64,000 bases of DNA, taken from assembly GCA_963839175.1 (NCBI GenBank), contig CAWIUB010000038.1:1-64000 (forward strand), written 5' to 3'. Shown piece by piece: positions 8,393 through 18,385 of this stretch. Under the pieces are notes generated by a model, which worked only from the letters and a program-made list of their open reading frames with translations, did no database searches and was not told where the DNA came from. The first letter of the stretch is position 1; each line of letters starts with the position of its first letter. The translations under genes were made by a program, and so were the position numbers. Source of the DNA: CAWIUB01 sp963839175 (lineage in GTDB: Bacteria > Actinomycetota > Actinomycetes > Mycobacteriales > Jatrophihabitantaceae).

Positions 8393-9966
8393 CAATGCCG
8401 GGGAGTTAAGGCTGCGCCGGGGGGGTCAAGTACTGGTTGAGGGTGTGTCGTGGCCGGGAGAGCGAACGGAGGCCCGGTAGGACGGAATCGACCAAGATCA
8501 CCGTCTGTGAGGACCTCCGTTGCGCGCCCAGTCTGCCATTGGTTCTGCCGTCGCGGCCATCACCAGCACGATTACGGTGGCGGCGGGGGTGTTCGCGCCC
8601 GGGCACCTGGGTGAGCTGACCCGGGTCGTGCCGTTCGAGTTGGTCGATGCGGTGGTGGCCGATCACCGCGCCGGGCAGCGGCGGCTGCGGCTGCTGCCCT
8701 CGCGGGTGGGGGTTTACTTCGTGCTGGCGCTGTGCTTGTTCCCCGGCACCGGGTACCTGGGGGTGTGGGCGAAGCTGACCGCGGCCCTGGACGGGCTGGG
8801 TCTGGCGGTGCCCTCGTCGCGGGCGCTGCGGGACCTGCGTCGCCGGCTGGGGCCGGGCCCGTTCCGGGCGTTGTTCGAGGTGCTGGCTGGCCCGCTGGGT
8901 CGCCCGTCCACGCCGGGGGTGATGTTCGGCCGGTACCGGACGGTGGCCTTCGATGGATGCCGCTCGATCAAGGTTCCAGACACCGCCGGGAACCGGGGCT
9001 GGCTGGGCAAGCTGAACGCCGCCCTCGGGCAGACCGGCTACCCGGTGATCCAGCTGATGACCCTGTGCGAGACCGGCACCCGCGCGCTACTCGGCGCGAG
9101 CTTCGGCACGCCGGGCGAGGGCGAACTGGCCTGGGCCCGTCAGCTGCTGCACCACCTGGACCAGACGATGCTGGTGTTGATGGACCGCGGCTTTGACGCC
9201 GCCGAGTTCCTGCGCGAGGTGCACGCCACCGGGGCGGCGTTGCTGGTCCGGCTGCGGTCCACCCGCTGCCCGCCGGTTCTCAAGCGCTTCCCGGACGGGT
9301 CGTACCTGTCGCTGATCGGCGGTGTGCAGGTGCGGATCATCACCGCCGAGGTGAGCCTCACCTGCCACGACGGCACCCGCTACGGCGACAGCTACCGGAT
9401 CGCCACCACCCTGCTCGATCACCGCGCCTGGCCCGCCGAGGCGCTGATCGGGCTCTACCACGAGCGGTGGGAACACGAAATCACCTACCTCGCCCTGCGG
9501 CACACCCTGCTGCACGGTCGGGTGCTGCGTTCGGCCGACCCGGCCGGCCTGCAGCAGGAGATGTGGGCCCTGCTTACCGTCTACCAGGCGCTGCGCATCG
9601 CCATCACCGACGCCGTGGCCACCATCGGCGGCATCGACCCCGACCGGGCCAGCTACCAGATCGCCGTGCAGACCGCCGCGGACCTGGTCACCGGCGCCCG
9701 CAACATCCTCACCGGCGCAACCGACCTGACCGGCCAGATCGGCCGCGCCGTGCTGGCCAACCTGCACCGGCCGCGCCGGCCCCGCGTCTGCGCCCGCAGG
9801 GTCAAATCCCCGCTCTCGCGCTGGAACAAGCACCCGCCCGGCAAACCCACCACCAGCCTGCAAGTCACCAAGATCACCACCGCGACCGGCCACGACCACC
9901 AGCCGCCGGCAACACGCCATCGACGATCCTTGACACAGGCGCCCAGCCCTTAACTCCTCGGCATTG
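8393..9966 (+). mobile_element. Complete IS4-family insertion sequence (1574 bp)
   Basis: Terminal inverted repeats are CAATGCCGGGGAGTTAAGG at the left and the complement CAATGCCGAGGAGTTAAGG at the right, one mismatch in 19 bp. It is bounded by a perfect 10-bp target duplication, in the 10-12 bp range known for several IS4-family groups. One transposase gene fills the element. Intact ends and frame suggest a recent insertion. Confidence 0.93.
8520..9953 (+). CDS. IS4-family transposase
   Basis: A 477-aa DDE transposase. Residues about 1-120 form the IS4-type N-terminal domain (GELTRVVPFELVDAVV, then LPSRVGVYFVLALCLFP). The RNase H-like core shows Asp in VAFDGCRS, Asp in VLMDRGFD, and a YREK-type signature with the catalytic Glu in YHERWEHEITYLALR. 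The C-terminus is basic and low in complexity. The track start is TTG 8520, right behind a GAGGACCTCCG stretch; another nearby initiation codon is possible. The frame is uninterrupted, so the enzyme may be active. Confidence 0.93.
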   Translation: MRAQSAIGSAVAAITSTITVAAGVFAPGHLGELTRVVPFELVDAVVADHRAGQRRLRLLPSRVGVYFVLALCLFPGTGYLGVWAKLTAALDGLGLAVPSSRALRDLRRRLGPGPFRALFEVLAGPLGRPSTPGVMFGRYRTVAFDGCRSIKVPDTAGNRGWLGKLNAALGQTGYPVIQLMTLCETGTRALLGASFGTPGEGELAWARQLLHHLDQTMLVLMDRGFDAAEFLREVHATGAALLVRLRSTRCPPVLKRFPDGSYLSLIGGVQVRIITAEVSLTCHDGTRYGDSYRIATTLLDHRAWPAEALIGLYHERWEHEITYLALRHTLLHGRVLRSADPAGLQQEMWALLTVYQALRIAITDAVATIGGIDPDRASYQIAVQTAADLVTGARNILTGATDLTGQIGRAVLANLHRPRRPRVCARRVKSPLSRWNKHPPGKPTTSLQVTKITTATGHDHQPPATRHRRSLTQAPSP

Positions 9967-9976
9967 CAGCTAGCCG
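9967..9976. repeat. Right target-site duplication of the IS4-family element
   Basis: CAGCTAGCCG directly after the right inverted repeat, identical to 8383-8392. Confidence 0.9.
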
Positions 9977-9996
9977 GGTGCGGGTCTCCGGGAGCA

Positions 9997-10034
9997 GAAC
10001 GCGCCTCGCGGCCACCACGCAGCGAGGCGCGTTC
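9997..10034 (-). terminator. Strong GC-rich hairpin terminator
   Basis: A perfect 12-bp stem (GAACGCGCCTCG, 9997-10008, with its complement 10023-10034) and a 14-nt loop. It lies 13 bp past the end of the small minus-strand gene at 10047-10266. There is no long U-tract, as is common in actinobacteria. Confidence 0.7.
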
Positions 10035-10046
10035 ACAAACAATGCG

Positions 10047-10266
10047 TCAGCCGGTCTTGCCCTTCAGCGCAACGAGCACGCCGGCGAGTGCGAAGTACTT
10101 GTTGCTACTCCGCGACGGTGTGGATGCCGAGCGCGTCTACAAGCTTCGCGTCGTGCTCAGCGGTAAGCCCGGCGATCGCCGACGGCGGCGCGGCGAGGAT
10201 CTCGTCCAGTGACTTGCTCTCGTAAGCCTTGTCGAGCGCCTTGGTGAGGTCTACCGACACTGCCAT
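10047..10266 (-). pseudogene. Small conserved actinobacterial protein, truncated by frame disruption
   Basis: ATG at 10266 follows a GGGAGA ribosome site and encodes MAVSVDLTKALDKAYESK and onward, ending after 53 aa at a TAG (10105-10107). Directly after that stop, one frame over, the sequence encodes NKYFALAGVLVALKGKTG and then TGA (10047-10049), the expected C-terminus of this approximately 70-aa family. One extra base, or a short deletion, therefore explains the early stop. Function is unknown to me; the helical Ala-rich sequence (SLDEILAAPPSAIAGL) suggests a small helix-hairpin-type module. The gene could also be functional as the 53-aa form. Confidence 0.55.
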
Positions 10267-10375
10267 ACTTTGTCTCCCTTGGGATTGCGGCCACCCCTCA
10301 TGCGGCCTGCGGCGCCAGCTTTCCGCTAAAGGTGATCAACGGTCAACTCGCAACGCCGGATCTTTCGCCAGCGGG

Positions 10376-10381
10376 TAACCT
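10376..10381 (+). promoter_or_regulatory. -10 box for leaderless murB transcript
   Basis: TAACCT ends 8 nt before the murB GTG (10390), so transcription would begin at or beside the start codon. No Shine-Dalgarno sequence is present. Confidence 0.45.
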
Positions 10382-10389
10382 CGCCCACC

Positions 10390-11412
<1,023 letters not shown>

Positions 11413-11425
<13 letters not shown>

Positions 11426-13044
11426 TCCTGCACCTGACCGCGGATCCCGACGGAGACGACGTGGAGCATCGCTCCAGTGCCCTGCCCGGTGACTCGCACC
11501 GACATTGGATAGTCCTGCCGCAGGCTGGCGAAGACGCACCGGACGGTCTGCCCGCTGGCGGGCGAGCAGTGGCCGAGGCCCTGAACGTCGACCGAGTCGA
11601 TCGTCCAGCCGTCGGGTACCGACAGCGTCACCAAGCCGACCGGGCCCGGCAGCGAGAAACTGACCGTATCGGTGCGGACCGGCGGCGGTGGTGTGGTCGT
11701 GGGTGGTGGTGGGGGTGACGGGCTCGGGTGGACCGAGCTGGTCGGTGTGACGCTCGGCGCGACCGGCGGGTAGCCGCGCGCCGGTGAGGTCGCGATGGGT
11801 GACGCCGGCGCGGGGATGGCGGCAAGGGCCGGACCCGCCGGCGGTGCGACAGGTGGGGTGGTCACGGCCGGCGGGGTGGTCCCGACTGGCGGGGTGGTCC
11901 CAGCTGGCGGGGTGGTCCCAGCCGGCGATGATGTCACGGCCGGCGGCGTGGTCCCCGCTGGCGCTGGTTGGGTGGAAGCCGTTGGCACGAGCGGCGCCGT
12001 GGCCGGGCTGGTGCCGACGACCGGGACGGCCAGTGGACGCTGGCCGTCGTGCGAGCCGGACAAGGCAGCCCAGGTCGCGAGCGCCCCAGCGATGATAACG
12101 CCCGCTGCGACGCCCGCGGCGACTCCTGGGAACTTGGACCCCGACTTCGCGTGCACGCCATGTGCGCTCGTTCGCAATGCCCGCGCGGTGGCCGCTCCCC
12201 CGACATGCGCGGCGCCGGCGCCGACGGCGGCTGCGCCGTGCGCCGCCGCCGTGACCACGAGATAACGGCTGGCGATAGCGGCGCCGCCCAGGATGATCGG
12301 CGCGATGACCACGCGCAGGGTCTTGTTGACGTCGGAGATCTCGGCGAGAGCCGCGCGGCACCGGTCGCACCCGTCCAGGTGTGTCTCGACGGCGGCCCGA
12401 TCACGGGCTGAGAGCGCGTCGCGGACGTAGGCCCCGAAGTTGTTGCGGGCTTCGCGGCACTGCTCGGTGTCAGCGGCGGCCAGTTGCTGCTGCAGGAACG
12501 CCTGACGCAGCCGTTCCTTCGCCCGCACCGCCCGGGAGGCGACCCCGTTTGGGCTGGTGCCCAGGATCGGCGCGATCTGGGCCGGCGTCTCCTCCTCGAT
12601 CACCAGGTGCCAGAGCAGGGCACGGCTCGCGTCGGGCAGCGAGGCCCACGCCAACCACGCGGCGCGCTGCTCGGTCGAGATCGCCGCCACGTCCGCGGCC
12701 GATTCGGCGTGGTCGACGTCCAGGTCGGCGGCTTCGCCCGTCAAGGCCACCCGCTGGTAGTACGAGCGCCCGGTGTCGATGTTGAAGCGGCGCATGGTGC
12801 TGAACAGATAGGGCCGGAAGGCGTCCTGCGGTCCGCCGCCGGCCTTGATGGTGCGCAGTACGCGGTAGAAGCTCTCGCTGACCAGGTCGTCGACGTTGCT
12901 GGACGGAGCGATCTGCCCGGCGAGCCGCCGGGCCGCCAGCTCGTGGCGCGACCAGAGGCTCGCGAACGCGTCGTCGTCGCCGGCCCGGACCGCCGACAAC
13001 AGCTCCGCGTCGCTGCGTTCGCTAATCGCGAGGGATTCGTCCAC
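11413..13044 (-). CDS. ECF sigma factor fused to a membrane anti-sigma module
   Basis: A 543-aa fusion. Residues 10-90 are sigma-70 region 2 and 125-185 are region 4 (ETPAQIAPILGTSPNGVASR). Residues about 195-235 form a zinc-binding anti-sigma domain (His222, Cys226 and Cys229 in THLDGCDRC). A transmembrane helix lies near 305-330, with a possible second near 243-268. An extracytoplasmic Pro/Thr-rich linker with six-residue AGTTPP-like repeats (about 345-455) leads to a C-terminal beta-rich domain of about 85 aa with two cysteines. Sigma factor, anti-sigma and sensor may thus be one chain, perhaps released by proteolysis. The GTG start has a weak ribosome site. It is convergent with murB. Confidence 0.85.
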
Positions 13045-13175
13045 TTTGTTGCACCGTTCTCATGTCGCTCGCCTGCTGAGCTGAGGAAACCTTAGGCTGT
13101 CCGGGCGCAGCCTCGCGACACTCCTGGGCCGCTCTACCGTCTCAGCTGAAGGAGAAACGATCACACCGGCCGGCC

Positions 13176-13967
13176 GTGCCGGACGAGCTGACGGGCAACG
13201 GGGCCATGACTGGTGCGGATGCGCCATCTGCCGCGTTCCGCCGTCAGTGGTGGAAGCAGACACTCGTGGCGGTGTGGTCAGCGCCCGCGCAGGAGTGGTA
13301 CTGCCCGGCCGTGGACTCGGTCGTAGCGGTTCTCGCAGGACGCGCCAGAGACGCGCCGTCGATCGATGCCGCGTGCGGGGCACTCGGCGTGGCGCGCGCT
13401 GCCGCAGGCGTGCTCCTGGACGAGGCGCGGGCCGATCTTGCGGTTGGCGCGCGGGTGGCGGCTGCCGATCAGGCTCTGACCGGACAGCTGGTGGACCGGC
13501 TCACCCTGGGCTGGGTGGATCGCACTTTGGACTCGATCTTCACCAGCCCCTGCATCGACCCGCTGACCGAGCTGGCATCGGTGCCCTATCTCACCACCCG
13601 GCTCAGCGAGGTGTACGCCGAGGCGCGGCTGCGACGGGAAGACGCTGATTCCAGGCATGTGCTGGTCTGCGTGCGTACCCAGCTGACCAGCGACCGGTTG
13701 CTGGCCCAGGGCCGGCTGGTCGCCGTACAGTCGGCCTTGCGCCATGCCTTCGCCGGCGGTGAGACGCTCGCGGCCGTTGGCACGCACTGCGCCGTTGCGC
13801 TGGCCGGGCGTGGCGAGCCGCGGTTGACCGAATCGCTCACGGCGCTGCGCCGCGAGCTCGGCAACGCGCACCGTGCGGGCCTGCTGCCGCAAGTCGGCAC
13901 GCGACTTGCGTCGCTGCCCGCCAGCTATGACCAGCTCCCGACGCTGCTTCGTGACGTGATGCGCTGA
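13176..13967 (+). CDS. Conserved hypothetical protein
   Basis: A 263-aa soluble alpha-helical protein (for example FRRQWWKQTLVAVW and the C-terminal LPASYDQLPTLLRDVMR). I recognise no catalytic motif. The central part (residues about 110-190, LTLGWVDRTLDSIFTSPCID, then SDRLLAQGRLVAV) loosely recalls diguanylate-cyclase-like helper proteins of actinobacteria, but no GGDEF motif is present. It is divergent from the sigma/anti-sigma gene, so may belong to that regulon. The start is GTG 13176 or ATG 13206; the only good purine stretch (GAAGGAG) is too far upstream for either. Confidence 0.6.
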   Translation: MPDELTGNGAMTGADAPSAAFRRQWWKQTLVAVWSAPAQEWYCPAVDSVVAVLAGRARDAPSIDAACGALGVARAAAGVLLDEARADLAVGARVAAADQALTGQLVDRLTLGWVDRTLDSIFTSPCIDPLTELASVPYLTTRLSEVYAEARLRREDADSRHVLVCVRTQLTSDRLLAQGRLVAVQSALRHAFAGGETLAAVGTHCAVALAGRGEPRLTESLTALRRELGNAHRAGLLPQVGTRLASLPASYDQLPTLLRDVMR

Positions 13968-14108
13968 ACCCGCGACATGATCCGGGCACAGATCCGTCTC
14001 CATTCACGGGTCCCACTGATCGCCGAGGCACTGCGCGCGCAACATCGCGGAAGGGGGCACGCGGCGTCGACGCGATCGGTGGGCCCCGACACCGGACGGG
14101 GGGCCAGG

Positions 14109-14189
14109 ATGCTCGAGGCACGCGCACTGCTGTGGGTGGCCGCGGGCACCCTGGCGGTCCTCACGGTGATCTGCGCCATCTGGCGGTGA
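14109..14189 (+). CDS. Possible 26-aa membrane peptide
   Basis: A short ORF whose product is nearly all one hydrophobic helix (ARALLWVAAGTLAVLTVICA) ending in Trp-Arg. GC-rich purines precede ATG 14109. The same frame extends upstream to 13977 with non-typical residues. It sits 45 bp before mshA. It may be a real small protein or chance. Confidence 0.3.
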   Translation: MLEARALLWVAAGTLAVLTVICAIWR

Positions 14190-14234
14190 CGCCGGAATCT
14201 GCGGGAGTTCCCGCCAGTCGGGCATGATCAGGGT

Positions 14235-15518
14235 ATGCCGGGTCTGCATCGGGTGGCGATGCTCAGCGTCCACACCTCACCCCTCGACCCGCCGGGCGGC
14301 GGCGACGCGGGCGGCCTGAGCGTCTACGTCGCTGAGACCGCCAAACGGCTGGCCGAGGGCGGCACATCGGTCGAGATCTTCACCCGGGCGACGTCGAGCG
14401 AGCAGCCGCCGAGGGTCGAGATGTATCCGGGCGTCACGGTCCGCAACGTCATCGCGGGGCCGTTCGAGGGTCTCGGCAAGGCCGACCTGCCAGCCCAGTT
14501 GTGCATGTTCACCGCGGCCGTGCTGCGCGCCGAGGCGTTCCACGAACCGGGGTGGTACGACCTGATCCACTCGCACTACTGGCTCAGCGGTCAGGTCGGC
14601 TGGCTGGCCCGCGACCGGTGGGGCGTCCCGCTCGTGCACATGGCGCACACCCTGGGCAAGGTCAAGAACGCCGCATTGGCCGACGGCGACACCCCCGAGC
14701 CGTTGTCCCGGATCGTCGGCGAGGAGCAGGTGGTGGCCGAAGCCGACCGATTGATCGCGTCCACCGACGACGAGGCGCACGAGCTGGTCGATCACTACGG
14801 CGCCGACCCCGCGCGGGTCGCGGTCGTCGCGCCGGGGGTGGACCTCGAGATGTTCGCCCCCGGGCCGCTGGACGATTCCCGAGCCCGGCTGGGCATCTCG
14901 CCGCGGGCCTTCGTGCTGCTGTTCGTCGGGCGGATCCAGCCGCTCAAGGCACCGGACCTGGTGCTACGGGCCGCGGCGCTAATGCGCGGGGCCGAACGGC
15001 CGGTGCACGTCGTCGTGCTCGGCGGCCCGAGTGGAACCGACCCGGATTGGCTGCCCGGCCTGGCCGCCCAGCTCGGCATCGCCGACATCGTGCAGTTCCG
15101 TCCACCGGTCGGGCGCGAGGTACTCGCCGACTACTACCGCGCGGCCGACCTGACGGTCGTGCCGAGCTACAACGAGTCGTTCGGGCTGGTGGCGCTGGAG
15201 TCGCAAGCATGCGGCACCCCGGTCGTCGCAGCGCATGTCGGGGGACTCTCGACGGCGGTGGCGGACATGGTCTCCGGCCTGCTGCTCGACGGACACGACC
15301 CCGCCGTTTGGGCGGCGACCCTGAGCGGGCTGCGCGACGACCCGGCCCGATCGCGCCAGCTGCGCGCCAATTGTCGGTCGCACGCGCAACGCTTCTCCTG
15401 GGACCGCACCACGGCCGAGTTGCGCGATGTTTACGGCGATGCGATGAGGACGTTCGCCGACCTGCGGGAGGCGGCCAATGGGATCCGCGCCGACCTGCGG
15501 GAGGTGGTGCATGACTGA
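14235..15518 (+). CDS. mshA: D-inositol-3-phosphate glycosyltransferase
   Basis: MshA transfers GlcNAc from UDP-GlcNAc to 1-L-myo-inositol-1-phosphate, the first step of mycothiol synthesis. This 427-aa GT4/GT-B enzyme has the family N-terminus (HTSPLDPPGGGDAGGLSVYV), the acceptor-side LIHSHYWLSGQVG, the nucleotide-domain LLFVGRIQPLKAPDLV, and the donor motif PSYNESFGLVALESQACGTP with its EX7E glutamates. Length is normal. The next gene (YbjN domain) overlaps its last 8 nt, the same pairing as Rv0486-Rv0487. Confidence 0.95.
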   Translation: MPGLHRVAMLSVHTSPLDPPGGGDAGGLSVYVAETAKRLAEGGTSVEIFTRATSSEQPPRVEMYPGVTVRNVIAGPFEGLGKADLPAQLCMFTAAVLRAEAFHEPGWYDLIHSHYWLSGQVGWLARDRWGVPLVHMAHTLGKVKNAALADGDTPEPLSRIVGEEQVVAEADRLIASTDDEAHELVDHYGADPARVAVVAPGVDLEMFAPGPLDDSRARLGISPRAFVLLFVGRIQPLKAPDLVLRAAALMRGAERPVHVVVLGGPSGTDPDWLPGLAAQLGIADIVQFRPPVGREVLADYYRAADLTVVPSYNESFGLVALESQACGTPVVAAHVGGLSTAVADMVSGLLLDGHDPAVWAATLSGLRDDPARSRQLRANCRSHAQRFSWDRTTAELRDVYGDAMRTFADLREAANGIRADLREVVHD

Positions 15519-15999
15519 GCCCGCGCAGGTGATCGACGCCGCCCTGCGCGCGCAGGCGCACGACTACCGGCGGCTGGATACGCAGACCTTCGTCGTCCAG
15601 CTGCCTGGCGAGCGCCGCCTGAAGACGGCGTGCTGGTTGACGGTCGGCGAGCACGCTGTCACGGTCGAGGCGTTCGTCGTGCGTAAGCCGGAGGAGAACG
15701 CGGACCAGGTGCACCAGCTGCTGCTCAAGCGCAATGCGCGCACGTACGTCGTCAGCTGGTCGATCGACGACAGCGGAGACATCTATCTGACCGGACGTCT
15801 GCCGCTGGCGGCGGTGACCGCCGACGAGATCGACCGGGTCCTGGGTTCGGTCCTGGAGAATGCCGACGGGACGTTCAATACCCTGCTGCAGCTGGGCTTC
15901 GGCTCGTCCATCCGCCGCGAGTGGGCGTGGCGGATCAAGAATGGCGAGTCGCTCGCCAACCTGGCCGCCTTCGCCGACTTCGCCCAGCGCCGAGACTAG
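15511..15999 (+). CDS. YbjN domain-containing protein
   Basis: A 162-aa protein starting at ATG 15511 inside the end of mshA, so translation is probably coupled. It has the YbjN fold related to type III secretion chaperones (GERRLKTACWLTVGEHAVTV, then IDDSGDIYLTGRLPL and DEIDRVLGSVL). The biochemical role is not established; constant linkage to mshA (as Rv0487) suggests a link to mycothiol metabolism or protein folding under redox stress. No signal peptide or membrane segment is seen. Confidence 0.9.
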   Translation: MTEPAQVIDAALRAQAHDYRRLDTQTFVVQLPGERRLKTACWLTVGEHAVTVEAFVVRKPEENADQVHQLLLKRNARTYVVSWSIDDSGDIYLTGRLPLAAVTADEIDRVLGSVLENADGTFNTLLQLGFGSSIRREWAWRIKNGESLANLAAFADFAQRRD

Positions 16000-16010
16000 T
16001 TTCGAAACCG

Positions 16011-16053
16011 TTGCGTATCGGAAAGATTGGTGGTATCACTAGTTCCGATACGC
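16011..16053 (+). promoter_or_regulatory. Promoter with repressor operator for the MFS exporter
   Basis: TTGCGT (16011-16016) and TATCAC (16034-16039) are 17 bp apart, a sigma-70-type promoter. The perfect inverted repeat GCGTATCGGA (16013-16022) / TCCGATACGC (16044-16053) spans it, so a bound dimer or pair of dimers would block RNA polymerase. A second palindrome, GTTTCGAAAC, lies at 15999-16008. The TetR gene downstream of the exporter is the likely regulator. Confidence 0.65.
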
Positions 16054-16083
16054 AGCCGTAGCGGAAGTAGAGAGAGCTAGCTG

Positions 16084-17784
16084 ATGGACGAGGCGACGAT
16101 TTGCCGGCGGCGGTGGGGGATCCTGTCGGTACTGGTGGTCTGCCTGCTGGTGGTGATTCTGGATAACACGATCCTGAATGTGGCGCTCAAGACGATCCAG
16201 GCGGATCTAGGTGCCTCGCAGAGTCAGATGCAGTGGGCGGTGGATAGCTACGCGCTGGTGTTCGCCGGGTTGCTGATCGCCTGGGGAGTGACCGGTGACC
16301 GGGTGGGCCGCAAGAGGATCCTGATTCTTGGCATGGCGTTGTTCGGGGCGACATCGGCGCTGTGCTCGTTCGCCGGGTCGCCAACCACGTTGATCCTGTT
16401 CCGGGCGCTGATGGGGATCGGGGCGGCGGCGGTGCAGCCACAGACCTTGTCGATAATCCAGAACGTCTTCGAGCCGGCGGAGCGGCCGAAGGCCATCGGC
16501 ATCTGGGCGGGGGCGTCCGGGGCGGCCATCGCGTTGGGTCCGATCGCCGGTGGGGCATTGTTGAAGTATTTCTGGTGGGGGTCGATCTTCCTGGTGAACG
16601 TGCCGATCGTAGTGGTCGGGCTGGTGGCCATCGTCGCACTGGTGCCGGATTCGAAGGACCCGCATCCGCAGCGGATCGACCCGTCGGGGGTGCTGTTGTC
16701 GATCGTGGCGCTGGTGGTGCTGGTGTACGGCATCATCGAGGGCGGGAACACCAACGAGTGGCTGCGGTGGAACACGCTGGGCGCGATCCTGGCCGGCGCG
16801 GCGCTGCTTGGGTTGTTCGTGTATTTGGAGAAGCGCAGTAGCCACCCGACGATCGACATCAACTTGTTCCGGAACAGGCATTTCTCTGCCGGCACGATCG
16901 CGATCGGGCTGACCTTCTTCGCGCTGATGGGCTCGACGTTCTACCTCGCCTACTTCCTGCAGGCGGTGCGCGGGTACACCGCGCTGGCGGCCGGTGTGGC
17001 GCTGATCGCGGTGGCCGCCGCGGTGATGATCGCCGCGCCGCTGTCGGCCCGGCTCTCGCGCCGGTTCGGCCCGCGGGTGGTGGCCGGTACTGGGCTGGCC
17101 GTGTTCGGCGTGACGATGGCCTCCTACGCGCTGTCGACGCGGACCATGCCGCAATGGGGGATCGAGGTGCAGATGTTCGGCATGGGCTTGGGTATGGGGC
17201 TGACCATGACGCCGGCCACCAACGCGATCATGAGCGCGGTGCCCCGGGAGAAGGCCGGCGCCGGCTCGGCGGTGAACAACACCGTGCGGCAGGTCGCCGG
17301 CGCGCTCGGCGTGGCGATCCTCGGCTCCATCCTGGCCGTCGCGTTCCGCGGCAGCCTCGGCTCGGACGCCCCGGCCCACCTTGCGGCCCGGCTGGACCAG
17401 CCGGCCTCCGTGGTGTCGCGGCTGCCCGCGTCGGCGCAGGTAGGCAGCTACCTGCGGCAGGACAGCAGCGAGTCGATCGGCAACGCGCTGCAGTTCGCCG
17501 GCAACGCCAGCGCCGCGCTGCAGCACCGGGCCAACACGCCCGCAGCGGCCGCGTTGCCCCCGGCCCAGCTGGCCGCGCAGAAACAGCAGGCACAAACCGC
17601 GATCGGCGGCTTCCTCAACGACGCCAAGGACTCGTTCATGTCGGCCATGCACATCACCTCGTTCGTGGCCGGCCTGTTCGGCCTGCTCGGCTCGTTCGTC
17701 GCCTTCTGGCTGCTGCCCGGGCGGCGCGAGTTCGCGGCCCAGGGCGCGCCGACCACGGCGGCCGAGCCCGCGATGGCGCACTGA
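16084..17784 (+). CDS. MFS multidrug exporter, DHA2 (EmrB/QacA) family
   Basis: A 566-aa proton-driven exporter with about 14 membrane segments. The N-terminus has the family signature LDNTILNVALKTIQADLGAS; motif A is GDRVGRKRILILG; the antiporter motif C region includes GASGAAIALGPIAGGALL. A large polar loop (about residues 455-505, Ala/Gln-rich) precedes the last helix, as in other DHA2 proteins. It is transcribed from the operator-bearing promoter upstream and its stop overlaps the TetR start by one base (TGATG). Likely substrate: hydrophobic or cationic drugs, unknown in detail. Confidence 0.93.
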   Translation: MDEATICRRRWGILSVLVVCLLVVILDNTILNVALKTIQADLGASQSQMQWAVDSYALVFAGLLIAWGVTGDRVGRKRILILGMALFGATSALCSFAGSPTTLILFRALMGIGAAAVQPQTLSIIQNVFEPAERPKAIGIWAGASGAAIALGPIAGGALLKYFWWGSIFLVNVPIVVVGLVAIVALVPDSKDPHPQRIDPSGVLLSIVALVVLVYGIIEGGNTNEWLRWNTLGAILAGAALLGLFVYLEKRSSHPTIDINLFRNRHFSAGTIAIGLTFFALMGSTFYLAYFLQAVRGYTALAAGVALIAVAAAVMIAAPLSARLSRRFGPRVVAGTGLAVFGVTMASYALSTRTMPQWGIEVQMFGMGLGMGLTMTPATNAIMSAVPREKAGAGSAVNNTVRQVAGALGVAILGSILAVAFRGSLGSDAPAHLAARLDQPASVVSRLPASAQVGSYLRQDSSESIGNALQFAGNASAALQHRANTPAAAALPPAQLAAQKQQAQTAIGGFLNDAKDSFMSAMHITSFVAGLFGLLGSFVAFWLLPGRREFAAQGAPTTAAEPAMAH

Positions 17785-18380
17785 TGACTACCGAGGTGGT
17801 CCGCAAGGCGGGACGTCCCAGGAGCGAGGCCGTCGACACCGCAATCCTCGAGGCGGCAGTGGGGGAGATGGCCGACAACGGCTACCTCGGCTTCAGCGTT
17901 GAGCAGGTCGCCTCCCGGGCCGGCGTGGCCAAGACAACGGTCTACCGGCGATGGCCGACCAAGGACGAGCTGATCTTCGAAGCGCTCGGCTGGCTGAAGG
18001 GACCGGTTTCGCAGGCGCCGGGCGGCAGCGTCCGCGCCGACCTGGTCTATCTCCTGAACCGGATGCGAGAGATGTGGCTCAACAGCGTGCACGGCCGGGT
18101 CATGCGACGACTGGCCGCGGACGGTAGTGAGCGCCCGGAGCTCTACCGGCATTTCCGCGACCGGCTGATTGCCCCACGTCAGGCCGCGGTGCGGGAGGTA
18201 TTGCAGCGGGGCGTCGATGAAGGCCTGATCCGCCGTGACGTCGATCTCGGCTGGGTGCTGGATACGCTGGTCGCGCCCGTGATCGTCGCTGCCATGACGC
18301 ACAAGGACCGGGTCACCCGCAAGCAGATCGAGTTCACCGTCGACACCGTCCTGCGGGGAATCGCGCCCCTGGCAAGATAA
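17784..18380 (+). CDS. TetR-family repressor of the MFS exporter
   Basis: A 198-aa regulator. The N-terminal HTH covers about residues 17-63 (SVEQVASRAGVAKTTVYRRW); the ligand domain is a TetR C-terminal type with helices such as RADLVYLLNRMREMW. It is co-transcribed with the exporter (one-base overlap), so it probably controls the operon through the inverted repeat at 16013-16053, relieved by an exporter substrate. The next gene gpmA starts 5 bp later and may receive readthrough. Confidence 0.92.
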   Translation: MTTEVVRKAGRPRSEAVDTAILEAAVGEMADNGYLGFSVEQVASRAGVAKTTVYRRWPTKDELIFEALGWLKGPVSQAPGGSVRADLVYLLNRMREMWLNSVHGRVMRRLAADGSERPELYRHFRDRLIAPRQAAVREVLQRGVDEGLIRRDVDLGWVLDTLVAPVIVAAMTHKDRVTRKQIEFTVDTVLRGIAPLAR

Positions 18381-18385
18381 CCGCC

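Noticed and set aside
16207..17781. 524-aa open frame on the minus strand
   Set aside because: Antisense to the MFS exporter; His/Arg/Gln-rich and without any motif.
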